Assembly: GCF_938040765.1 (NCBI RefSeq)
Contig: NZ_CALIAA010000180.1
Coordinates: forward strand, 1-29,262
DNA from: an uncultured Fretibacterium sp.
GTDB taxonomy: Bacteria > Synergistota > Synergistia > Synergistales > Aminobacteriaceae
Reading direction: 5' to 3'
DNA: 29,262 bases
The notes under the pieces were generated by a model, which was given only the letters and a program-made list of their open reading frames with translations, had not been told where the DNA came from and made no database searches. Below are positions 22,707 through 29,262 of the stretch, one piece after another. A program made the position numbers and the translations under genes. How positions within the stretch are numbered: position 1 is the stretch's first letter; the number at the start of each line of letters is the position of its first letter.

Positions 22707-22910
22707 GCGGCCGCGGGAGCCACGCCGGTGGCTTTGCGGTAGCGGCGATCAGGGCATCCCGGAGACCGGGGCTCCGTCGGGGGCCTCATCGAGATGATGA
22801 CAGGACGCGCTTGACCGAAATACGGCAGAAGCACCCTAAACGCCTGTGAAGGGGCAATCGAGGAACGAAACTTTTCCATCTCGCTTTATAATCTGGGGGG
22901 ATGATTTATC

Positions 22911-23165
22911 ATGACGAAGGTCGAGTTTATCAATACGTGTCCGTGCTGCGACGGCCATGTGGATGTCCTCAACGAACTGCAGAAGCGTTTCCCGGAGAAG
23001 ATCGACCTCAAAATCTATTACGCCGGAAAGGATTTCGACTACCTGCCCAAGTACGGTCCCATCACCCGCGGCACGATGATCGTCGACGGCAAGGACCGCT
23101 ACGAGGACCTGAACCGCCGTACCATCGAGAAGGTCATATCGGAAGCGATCGGCGAGGAGCTATGA
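22911..23165 (+). CDS. saoT: thioredoxin-fold small protein with CPCC motif, SaoT-like
   Basis: An 84-residue cytoplasmic protein. After the first strand VEFINT comes CPCCDGHVDVLNELQKRFPEKIDLKIYY, a redox motif in the thioredoxin active-site position, then GPITRGTMIVDGKDRY with the cis-Pro-like region. GGGGGG lies ten bases before ATG 22911, and TATAAT (22887-22892) could be a -10 without a good -35. Its stop overlaps the ATG of the permease as ATGA. From memory, SaoT of the SAO cassette is a thioredoxin-like protein with Cys or selenocysteine in this motif. Here all positions are Cys codons. It would handle metal or thiol redox exchange, which is inference. Confidence 0.72.
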   Translation: MTKVEFINTCPCCDGHVDVLNELQKRFPEKIDLKIYYAGKDFDYLPKYGPITRGTMIVDGKDRYEDLNRRTIEKVISEAIGEEL

Positions 23166-24259
23166 GGCTCCTCCTTCAATACGGCCGGCAGTTCTGCCAA
23201 TACTCCTGGGGGATGCTGGAGACCAGCGGACCGTGGCTGATCCTGAGCTTCCTGTTCTGCGGCGTCCTTCACGCCGTTCTGCGCCCGGAGACGCTGCAGC
23301 GGTCGCTCGGAAACAAGAAACTGTCCTCCATCGTCAAGGCGACGGTCTCCGGGATGCTGCTCCCCATCTGCAGCTGCGGGGTGGTGCCGCTCTCCCTCGG
23401 CCTGTACTATTCCGGGGCCTACCTCGGCCCGACGCTGGCGTTCCTGGTGGCGACTCCGATCATCAACCCGGCGGCGGTCATCTTGGCCTATGCGATGCTG
23501 GGGCCGCAGATCGCGACGATCTACCTGTTCAGCGGCTTCATCATCCCCTTCGGGATCGGGATCGTCGGAAACGCCCTGGGGGGCCCCGAGCTCCAGTCGC
23601 CCGCGGCCGCAGGCCTGGCGGCGGCCCCCTCCGACCGGGAGGACCGACCGGCGCTCCCGCCCCTGATGCAGCGCATCCGCGGGGGGATCGAATGGGGATT
23701 CAACGACCTTGCGGTGCAGACGTGCCGCTTCATCGTCGTCGGCACCGCGTTCGCCGCGCTTCTGCTGACGGTCGTCCCCACGTCGTTCATCCTCGACTAT
23801 CTGAGCGACCCGCGCCTGATGTCGCTGTTGGGGATCACCCTGCTGGGGTGCGTCATGTACGTCTGCGCGCTGGGACACATCCCGTTCATCGCGGCGCTGG
23901 TCAGCGCCGGCGCCGCGCCCGGCGTCGCCGTGACGTTTCTCCTTTCGAGCGTGGCGACGAATTTCCCGGAGATGGTCAGCATCTGGCGGCTGATCGGCAA
24001 AAGGGCGGTGACCATCTATACGGGCATGCTCGTCCTGTTCGGCCTGGCCTTCGGCTACATCACGAACTTCCTCCTGTCGGACAACTTCAGGCCGGTCTTC
24101 GATCTGACGCGCTCGCAAGGCAAGATCGATTTCGTCAGCAGGATCTCCATCGATTTCCCCGAGGGGTTCAAGGTCTTCTGCGCAATCCTCGTCCTCTGCA
24201 TCGGCGGATACGGCTGGACTCTGCAGTGGAGGCGGTCCCTGCGCAGGAGGGGGGCATGA
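23162..24259 (+). CDS. saoE: ArsP/DUF318-family permease, SaoE-like efflux transporter
   Basis: A 365-residue membrane protein with eight to nine hydrophobic segments. The family hallmark PICSCGVVPLSLGLYYSGA sits near residues 60-78, with PIINPAAVILAYAMLGPQ after it, and a repeat-related LLGCVMYVCALGHIPFIAALVSAGAAPGVA near residue 225. ATG 23162 overlaps the saoT stop and has GGCGAGGAG as SD. Known ArsP relatives export trivalent organoarsenicals. In SAO cassettes the protein is predicted to export a metal or organometal product. The open frame continuing upstream to 22901 overlaps saoT and is not coding. Confidence 0.8.
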   Translation: MRLLLQYGRQFCQYSWGMLETSGPWLILSFLFCGVLHAVLRPETLQRSLGNKKLSSIVKATVSGMLLPICSCGVVPLSLGLYYSGAYLGPTLAFLVATPIINPAAVILAYAMLGPQIATIYLFSGFIIPFGIGIVGNALGGPELQSPAAAGLAAAPSDREDRPALPPLMQRIRGGIEWGFNDLAVQTCRFIVVGTAFAALLLTVVPTSFILDYLSDPRLMSLLGITLLGCVMYVCALGHIPFIAALVSAGAAPGVAVTFLLSSVATNFPEMVSIWRLIGKRAVTIYTGMLVLFGLAFGYITNFLLSDNFRPVFDLTRSQGKIDFVSRISIDFPEGFKVFCAILVLCIGGYGWTLQWRRSLRRRGA

Positions 24260-24738
24260 CCCGCCTCGTTCCGCGGGGCGCAGCCCTTCTCCGCGCCCTG
24301 TTCCCTCTGGCGTTCCTTCTGGCGTTCCCTGGTCCGGGCGCGGCGCCTGGCGGAGCGGAGGACGTCTCCCTGCCCGTGACCAGCCATCCCCTGATCGCGG
24401 TCTTCCGGGAGAGCCTCCCCGACAGGGAGATCCTTTTGACGACGCTTGGAGACTGCAATGCGGACGGCATCGAGGACCTCGTGGTCGTCTATCGCGAGGA
24501 CAGGGACAAGAACCATATGGTCGCAGTCTACTCCGACGGCGGCGCTTTCCGCCTCTCCGCGCCGGTGCGCGCCCCTCTGGAGAACTGCCGGCTGCAGTGG
24601 CGCGATATCGACGAGGTCCCGCCGGTCGAGCTGCTGGTGTCGGGACAAAAGGGCATCTACATCGGATACGCCGTCTTTCGCTTCGTCGACGGGGAGTGGA
24701 TCAGCCTCTTCGGCGACGGCATGGACGGATGCTGTTGA
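24256..24738 (+). CDS. saoC: small exported protein ending in Cys-Cys, SaoC-like
   Basis: A 160-residue protein with a signal peptide of about 32 residues (LLRALFPLAFLLAFPGPGAAPGG). ATG 24256 overlaps the saoE stop as ATGA, with AGGAGGGGGG upstream. The mature part contains a FG-GAP/calcium-binding-like loop DCNADGIEDLVVVY and a beta-rich body ending VDGEWISLFGDGMDGCC followed by TGA. A C-terminal Cys-Cys is the defining feature I recall for SaoC ('Cys-Cys-COOH'). The protein is predicted extracytoplasmic, where vicinal thiols could capture a soft metal. Cys residues also occur in GDCNAD and ENCRLQW. Confidence 0.72.
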   Translation: MTRLVPRGAALLRALFPLAFLLAFPGPGAAPGGAEDVSLPVTSHPLIAVFRESLPDREILLTTLGDCNADGIEDLVVVYREDRDKNHMVAVYSDGGAFRLSAPVRAPLENCRLQWRDIDEVPPVELLVSGQKGIYIGYAVFRFVDGEWISLFGDGMDGCC

Positions 24739-24777
24739 CTTTTCCGTTTTGGCGGATTTTATGGAAATACTGGAGGC

Positions 24778-24828
24778 GTTGAAGTTGAAGTTGTTGAAGT
24801 TGAAATTGAACGTGAAGTTGAACGTGAA
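24778..24828 (+). repeat. GTTGAA-type hexanucleotide repeat at the start of the binding-protein gene
   Basis: Tandem, imperfect GTTGAA/GTGAAC units with one shortened unit span about 50 bases. The tract supplies in-frame TTG and GTG codons and encodes the basic N-region KLKLLKLKLNVKLNVNEK of the signal peptide. Unit length is six, so whole-unit slippage would change signal-peptide length without breaking the frame. Confidence 0.75.
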
Positions 24829-25978
24829 CGAAAAATTCCGTTTCTGCGCTCTTGCCCTGGTGGCCCTGGTCTGCGTCCTCGGAGCGAACGGTCCGGCGGC
24901 CGCCTCCGACGAGAAGGACGACCCGGTGCCGGCCATGGTCGCCCAATACAACCTGGAGCCCCTTCCCGAGGAGGACGCCAGCTACACGGTCAACCTGGGG
25001 TATTACAACTGCGACCACATGACGGCGGCCTGCGTCGGCAAGGACTCCGGCATCTTCGAGGCATTGGGGATGAAGGTGGAGATCACCGGAAACGGAAAGG
25101 TCCCCGAGGCCATGAGCGCCGGCCGGATGGATATGGCCTACGCCGGCTGGACGACGACGCTGCGTGCCGTGCAGGTCGGTACGCCGCTCTTCATCGCGGC
25201 GGAGAACCACACGGGCGGCGCGGAGTACCTCGTGTGCAGCTTCAACATCAAGAAGCCGGAGGACCTGATCGGCAAAAAGGTGGCTGCGGGCGGGGACCCC
25301 GCCAACTCGATGAACTGGATGGAGTGGACCGACCAGCTGGGGATCCCGAACGACATCGAGAAGTACGAGAACTATTCGATGAGCGACGCGGACGCCTACT
25401 TCTCGATGGTTGCCGGCAAGCTGGATGCCTTCACCTGCTGCGACCCGTGGGGCTCCATGGCCGAGCACGAGAAGACGGGCTGGGTCATGGTCCGCCAGAA
25501 CACGGACAGGAAGAATGGACACGGGACGTGCTGCAAGGTCTGCATGAACTACAACTTCGCCAGAAAGCACCCGAAGCTCGCCAGCAGGATGCTCCTGGCC
25601 CATACGCTGTGCGTGCAGTACATGTATCAGCATCCCTACAAGGCGGCCCGCATCTTTGCCGAGAACTACAACGTCCCCCTGGAGGTCGGCCTGATGACGC
25701 TCTACAAGAAGCTGAACGAGGAGGGCCGGACGATCAGCTGGAAGCTGAATCGCCAGAACATGCAGAACCAGCTCGACACGATGAGGCACTACCACGTCCG
25801 GGACGACATCAATACCGTGAATCTGGACGACTACATCGACCTCTCCTACTTCGAAGCCTCCGGCGCGATCGACTTCGACCGGTTCATCCAGGAGAAGGTG
25901 GACCCGGTGTTCCCCACCGGAATGAGCTACAAGGACTGGAGGGCGAAGGCCGTCGAGGTCGACGGTATCGTTGAATAG
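24785..25978 (+). CDS. saoX: Cys-rich ABC substrate-binding protein (NMT1/taurine-like), SaoX-like
   Basis: About 397 residues. The likely start is TTG 24785, preceded by GGAGG (24772-24776). ATG 24761 in the same frame has no SD. The repeat-encoded basic N-region is followed by FCALALVALVCVLGANGPAAA, a signal peptide. The mature fold matches nitrate/sulfonate/thiamine-precursor binding proteins: NLGYYNCDHM, GIFEALGMKVEITGNGK, AMSAGRMDMAYAGWTTTLRAV. It has many Cys, including FTCCDPWG and GTCCKVCMN, which is unusual for an exported binding protein and suits soft-metal or metalloid ligands. The symbol saoX is from memory and less certain than its neighbours. Confidence 0.75.
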   Translation: MKLLKLKLNVKLNVNEKFRFCALALVALVCVLGANGPAAASDEKDDPVPAMVAQYNLEPLPEEDASYTVNLGYYNCDHMTAACVGKDSGIFEALGMKVEITGNGKVPEAMSAGRMDMAYAGWTTTLRAVQVGTPLFIAAENHTGGAEYLVCSFNIKKPEDLIGKKVAAGGDPANSMNWMEWTDQLGIPNDIEKYENYSMSDADAYFSMVAGKLDAFTCCDPWGSMAEHEKTGWVMVRQNTDRKNGHGTCCKVCMNYNFARKHPKLASRMLLAHTLCVQYMYQHPYKAARIFAENYNVPLEVGLMTLYKKLNEEGRTISWKLNRQNMQNQLDTMRHYHVRDDINTVNLDDYIDLSYFEASGAIDFDRFIQEKVDPVFPTGMSYKDWRAKAVEVDGIVE

Positions 25979-26795
25979 ACGTCCCTCTCCGCTTGTCCTC
26001 ATCCTCTGTGCGGCGCTGGCGGCGACGGCCGTTTTCATGGCCGTACCTGCCCGGCGCCCGCACGGAGAGGGGCTCATGATCGCCTGCGGCGAGGACCTGG
26101 CCGGGCAGCTCGTCGCCTACGCCGCCCGGACCGGCAGCGCAAGGGTCGGTTCCGTCGACATGAGGCGGCTCTCCTTTCTCCAGCTCAGCGACTGCTGCGG
26201 AACGCAGGCCGAGTTCGCGCTGGCCGGCGGCGACTTCGACATGGCGGTGCTGTGCCCGGATGCGGCGCAGAAGTTTCTGGACTCCGGGGCGCCGTTCAGG
26301 GTGTTCGGCGGCCTGGTGAAAAATGCGAACGTGCTGGTCGCCCGGGATGCGGCGCATCCCCGGACCGTGGGATACATGAATGGGCGGGACCTCCAGAGGC
26401 AGGCCGTTTTCGCCAACCTGGGGCGGGAGGTGCAGCTGCATCCGATCGCGGCTCCGGCCCTGCCGTACGCCCTGGAGTGCGGAGCCGTCGACGCGGTCGT
26501 CCTGGACGCCGCTGACGCGATCAGGCTTCCGCAGTATCGGAACCGCGCGCTGCCCTGCGACGCTCCCTCCGCGGTTCTGGTCGTCCATGAGGCGCTGCTC
26601 GGGAGCACGGATTTCAAGGATTTTGTCGGACATTACAACGATACGGTCGGGAGGCTGGAGGCTTCTCTCTGCGAAGAGCTGCTTCCGCAGGTCCTGGGCG
26701 TCGAATGCGGAGAGGAAACATTGCGAGCATGGCACAAAATGAACGTTCAATTATTAACGCTTCCGGCACCAATTTCTCCGGCAGAAGGGGGCTGA
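25971..26795 (+). CDS. saoB: second Cys-rich binding-protein-like component, SaoB-like
   Basis: 274 residues starting at TTG 25971 inside the end of the preceding gene. No other in-frame start gives a signal peptide (PSPLVLILCAALAATAVFM). The mature domain resembles half-length type-2 binding proteins: GEDLAGQLVAYAARTG, ALAGGDFDMAVLCPDAAQKFL, VGYMNGRDLQRQAVFANLG. A vicinal Cys pair in LSDCCGTQAEFA is the site where, as I recall, SaoB proteins can carry selenocysteine. Here both are TGC codons. Its end overlaps the permease start region. Two binding proteins for one permease/ATPase pair suggest relay of the ligand. Confidence 0.7.
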   Translation: MNRRPSPLVLILCAALAATAVFMAVPARRPHGEGLMIACGEDLAGQLVAYAARTGSARVGSVDMRRLSFLQLSDCCGTQAEFALAGGDFDMAVLCPDAAQKFLDSGAPFRVFGGLVKNANVLVARDAAHPRTVGYMNGRDLQRQAVFANLGREVQLHPIAAPALPYALECGAVDAVVLDAADAIRLPQYRNRALPCDAPSAVLVVHEALLGSTDFKDFVGHYNDTVGRLEASLCEELLPQVLGVECGEETLRAWHKMNVQLLTLPAPISPAEGG

Positions 26796-27580
26796 ACCTG
26801 GCCGCCATCATGGGGCGCAGGAAGGGTTTCGTCTGCATGCTGGCCGGCACGCTGGCCGTCTGCCTGCTTTGGTACTTTCTGGCCAGGGCGATCGACCGCA
26901 GCCTGATCCTTCCGGACTTCCTCGTCACGATGAAGACCTTCTTCACCGGTTGGTTCGACAAAAAGGTGATGTCCAACCTTGGCATCACCCTCGTGCGCGT
27001 CTTCACGGGCTGCGTCTACTCGGTCGCGATCGGGCTGCCTCTGGGGCTCCTCATGGGCTCCTCCCGCACCGCGCTCGTCGCCCTGTCCCCCTACGTGAAC
27101 TCGATACGGCAGGTCCCCATCATGGCCTGGGTGCCGCTTTCCATCATCTGGTTCGGGCTCGGGGACGGGCCGACCATCTTCATGATCGCCATGAGCGCCG
27201 TGTTCCCCATCCTGATCAACACGATCTCCGGGGTCATGAACATCGACCCCAACTACAAGAACGCCGCGCGGTGCATGGGGGCCGGCACGTGGCAGGTCCT
27301 GAGGGACGTCGTCGTCCCCGGCGCGCTTCCCAGCTTCCTGACGGGATGCCGGCTGGCCCTCGGCGGCGCGTGGATGTCGGTCATCTGCGCCGAGTTCATC
27401 GCCACCAGCAAGGGGTTCGGCTACATCATGGTCGAGGCGCAGGTGCGCATGAACACGCCCCTGTTGTACGCCCTGATGATCATGTCGGCCCTGGTGGGGT
27501 TCGCCATGGACAAGAGCATCGTCCTGCTCGAACACAGCCTGACCGGATGGAGATACAAAGATGGCGCTGCTGACCGTTGA
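26729..27580 (+). CDS. saoP: ABC permease (SsuC/TauC type), SaoP-like
   Basis: About 283 residues with six hydrophobic segments. It has the nitrate/sulfonate-type stretch SIRQVPIMAWVPLSIIWFGLGDGPTIFMIAMSAVFPILINTISGVMNIDPNYKNAARCMGA (EAA-like coupling region near residues 125-185) and AEFIATSKGFGYIMVEAQ. ATG 26729 has GGAGAGGA twelve bases upstream and overlaps saoB by 67 bases. A later ATG 26807 would remove the hydrophilic tail but has no better SD. Its last 20 bases overlap the ATPase gene, indicating coupled translation. Confidence 0.8.
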   Translation: MAQNERSIINASGTNFSGRRGLNLAAIMGRRKGFVCMLAGTLAVCLLWYFLARAIDRSLILPDFLVTMKTFFTGWFDKKVMSNLGITLVRVFTGCVYSVAIGLPLGLLMGSSRTALVALSPYVNSIRQVPIMAWVPLSIIWFGLGDGPTIFMIAMSAVFPILINTISGVMNIDPNYKNAARCMGAGTWQVLRDVVVPGALPSFLTGCRLALGGAWMSVICAEFIATSKGFGYIMVEAQVRMNTPLLYALMIMSALVGFAMDKSIVLLEHSLTGWRYKDGAADR

Positions 27581-28310
27581 CCACGTCAAAAAATCCTTCA
27601 CGGACCGGGACGGACTCGTCCGGTCCGTCATCGACGACCTCTCGTTCGAGGTGAGTAAGGGGCAGTTCGTCTCGCTGCTGGGGCCCTCGGGGTGCGGCAA
27701 GACGACCCTGCTGACCATCCTGGCCGGGTTCCAGACCTGCACGGAGGGGACGGCCGCGCTGGAGGGACGGCCCATCGAGGGGCCGGGCGTGGAGCGCGGC
27801 TACGTCTTTCAGAACTACGCGCTCTTTCCTTGGATGACCGTTCGGTCGAACATCCTCTACTCGTTGAGGATAGCCGGAGAGTCCCGGGAAAAACAGGAGA
27901 CGCGGCTGAACGAGCTGCTCGAGCTGGCCCACCTCAAGGGGCACGAGGGGAAATACCCCATCCAGCTCTCCGGCGGCATGCAGCAGCGCGTCGCCGTCGT
28001 GCGCGCCCTGGCCGGCAGGCCGAAGGTACTTTTGCTGGACGAGCCGCTCGGGGCCATCGACTTTCAGATGCGCGAGATCATGCAGAACGAGCTGGACCTC
28101 CTCGTGCGCCAGGTCGCGGCCACCGTCGTGATGGTCACGCACGATGTCGGCGAGTCCGTCTTCCTCAGCGACAGGGTGCTCGTCATGGGGGCCGGAGGGT
28201 GCCGTCTTCTGGCCGACGTCGCGATCGACATGCCCCGTCCGCGCGACCGTTCCTCGAGGCGGTTCAAGGACTACGTCGGCGACCTGACGGACCTGTGCCG
28301 CCGGCCCATC
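27561..28310 (+). CDS. saoA: ABC ATPase (SsuB/TauB type), SaoA-like, 3' end lost at a sequence junction
   Basis: About 245 genuine residues. Walker A GPSGCGKTT is near residue 40, Q-loop FQNYALFPWMTV near 84, signature LSGGMQQRVAVVRAL near 135, Walker B VLLLDEPLGAIDFQ near 156, and switch His VTHDVGES near 191. It overlaps the permease gene and completes the importer. The expected end (RRFKDYVGDLTDLC) is followed not by a stop but by a frame that continues to 28898 through sequence that is clearly priA on the other strand. The natural C-terminus and any downstream cassette genes are therefore missing. Confidence 0.8.
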
Positions 28311-28325
28311 GAGCGCAACCATGGT
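28265..28325. other. probable chimeric junction between two genomes
   Basis: Plus-strand saoA makes sense up to about 28310 and minus-strand priA makes sense down to about 28270. Over the shared 50 or so bases both readings are acceptable. No stop codon, terminator, repeat or insertion sequence separates them. This pattern fits an assembly join at short shared sequence better than natural gene order. Confidence 0.65.
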
Positions 28326-29261
28326 CGTGGCCGGGAAAAAGCCCAGGGCTTCGCGCTCATCGAGAAGACGATCAGCGTAGTCAGTTGGGGCCCAGCGCAC
28401 CAGCGCCTGACCCAGGGCATCGGGAATCGTCCCGACGACGAGGCCAGGGTGGCCTGGGCGGACGAGCGACAGCGCGTTGAGCCACCGCCTGGCAGCTTCC
28501 TCCGGGGCCCACAGCTCCGTGCGGCCAGCAAGGGCGTGGGCGTCGAGAATGATTGCGGCGGCGTAGCCACCGTCCACGTCTGGCTCAGCTCCCGGCGTCG
28601 CGACGACGACAGTGGGACGCGCGGGAAGCTGACGGCTGATCCGATGAGCTGCCGACGACTCGAGGACCGACGCATCCGGGAGGTTGCGCGCGATCTCCTC
28701 GGCGGTGCGTGTAGAACCCACGCGAGCTGCGCGCAGCTCTGTGCCGGAGCAGTGCGGGCACCGCCACGTCTGCGAGGTACGCGCACACCACGAGCAGGTC
28801 ACCTCTCCCCCACTGCCCACAGCGAGAGGCCCGGAGCAATGACGGCAGCGCGCACGTTCGCCGCAGCGCCGACAAACGACCGTCGGCCAATACCCTGAGG
28901 CCGCGACCTGGATGAGCACGGGGCCTTCTCGAAGCCCCTGGCGGATCATACGCAACGCAGCCTGAGGAATGCGCATGTGGCCACTGGCTCCCTCACGTTC
29001 CGCTTCCACCTGGCCATGCAGATGCACGCGAGGAGTCGCGTCGCGCAGCGCGTCGGGCACGGGATCAAGGCTCACAGCCCAGCCGGAACGAACGAGTGCT
29101 TGTGCCTTGACCGAGCGCGCATATGAGGCTACGAGGAGTCCCGCTCCCTCCACCGCGCATCGCTGCACGGCGACATCAAGAACATCGCAGCGAGGAAAAC
29201 GGCGCTCACGAAGGCGATCGTCCCCTTCATCGCAGATGACGATGAGGCCCAGCTTCGCGCA
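28300..29261 (-). CDS. priA: PriA-like primosomal protein of actinobacterial type, partial at both ends
   Basis: A minus-strand frame enters from beyond the right edge and ends at the junction. Conserved pieces run LGLIVICDEGDDRL, GLLVASYARSVKAQALV, HLHGQV, IRQGLREGPVLIQVAASGYWP, then a PriA zinc module with paired cysteines: CRRCGERARCRHC, CSWCARTSQTWRCPHC. GSTRTAEEIARNLPDASVLESSAAH follows, then AAIILDAHALAGRTELWAPEEAARRW and DYADRLLDEREALGFFPATTM. Actinobacterial PriA proteins lack intact helicase motifs, and this fragment shows that style. It acts in replication restart. Start and C-terminal end are absent. An organism different from the rest of the window is likely. Confidence 0.8.
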
Positions 29262-29262
29262 C

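Noticed and set aside
22864..22892. Promoter with TATAAT at 22887-22892 before saoT
   Set aside because: The -10 is good, but no acceptable -35 lies 16-18 bases upstream. Not listed as a separate promoter.
24736..24738. TGA after Cys-Cys read as selenocysteine
   Set aside because: The frame after the TGA gives no plausible protein continuation and overlaps the start of the next gene. I see no convincing SECIS hairpin, so it is treated as a stop.
24778..24828. Contingency-locus phase variation by the repeat
   Set aside because: The unit is six bases, so whole-unit changes keep the frame. Only start spacing and signal-peptide length would change.
28330..28898. Plus-strand continuation of the saoA ORF
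   Set aside because: It loses all ATPase similarity and is the complement of a clear PriA coding sequence.
1..29262. tRNA, rRNA, CRISPR array, insertion sequence or prophage genes
   Set aside because: Looked for by eye on both strands. No cloverleaf ends, direct-repeat arrays, transposase motifs or terminal inverted repeats were recognised.

Overview
The window is GC-rich bacterial DNA, gene-dense and almost entirely plus-strand. It is dominated by ABC importers and includes two orphan molybdenum/tungsten-type oxidoreductases. High GC, MetNIQ, an aldehyde:ferredoxin oxidoreductase (AOR) relative and a Cys-rich transporter cassette suggest an anaerobic, amino-acid-using bacterium. A Synergistota member resembling Fretibacterium is my best guess, made without any database search. 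The last ~950 bases look like actinobacterial DNA joined artificially, so the window is probably a metagenomic contig with a chimeric right end.

Layout. 1-143: tail of a structured leader. 144-791: PHP-domain phosphoesterase. 845-4505: ferric-type ABC importer (binding protein, double-length permease, ATPase). 4536-4934 (minus): unknown small protein. 5217-5638: promoter plus structured leader A. 5639-11711: amino-acid-type ABC importer whose binding protein is separated from its permease and ATPase by a solitary molybdopterin oxidoreductase and an NhaC antiporter. 11849-16338: BtuCDF/FecBCD-type importer overlapping an AOR-family enzyme. Because the enzyme needs Mo or W, a molybdate/tungstate importer of MolABC type is a reasonable reading. 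16561-17061: promoter plus structured leader B. 17062-19603: metN-metI-metQ, with metQ frameshifted. 19737-21054: promoter and a DUF2974-type hydrolase. 21080-22706: near-identical second promoter, a weaker relative of the leader, a rhodanese remnant and an exported transglutaminase-like protein.

22911 to about 28300: seven tightly packed genes encoding a CPCC thioredoxin-like protein, an ArsP/DUF318 permease, a small exported protein ending in Cys-Cys, two Cys-rich binding proteins, an ABC permease and an ABC ATPase. This matches, from memory, the SAO (selenocysteine-assisted organometal) cassette, here in an all-cysteine form. The ATPase gene runs without a stop into an antisense, partial actinobacterial priA, so the cassette is cut at its 3' end.

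The most interesting signals are (1) the SAO-like cassette, and (2) a repeated leader: TTGACA/TAGAGT promoter, tiny ORF with perfect Shine-Dalgarno (SD), long closing helix, conserved 13-nt block and ATGCA/TGCAT hairpin. It lies upstream of at least two importer operons and could be an unrecognised riboswitch or leader-peptide attenuator.
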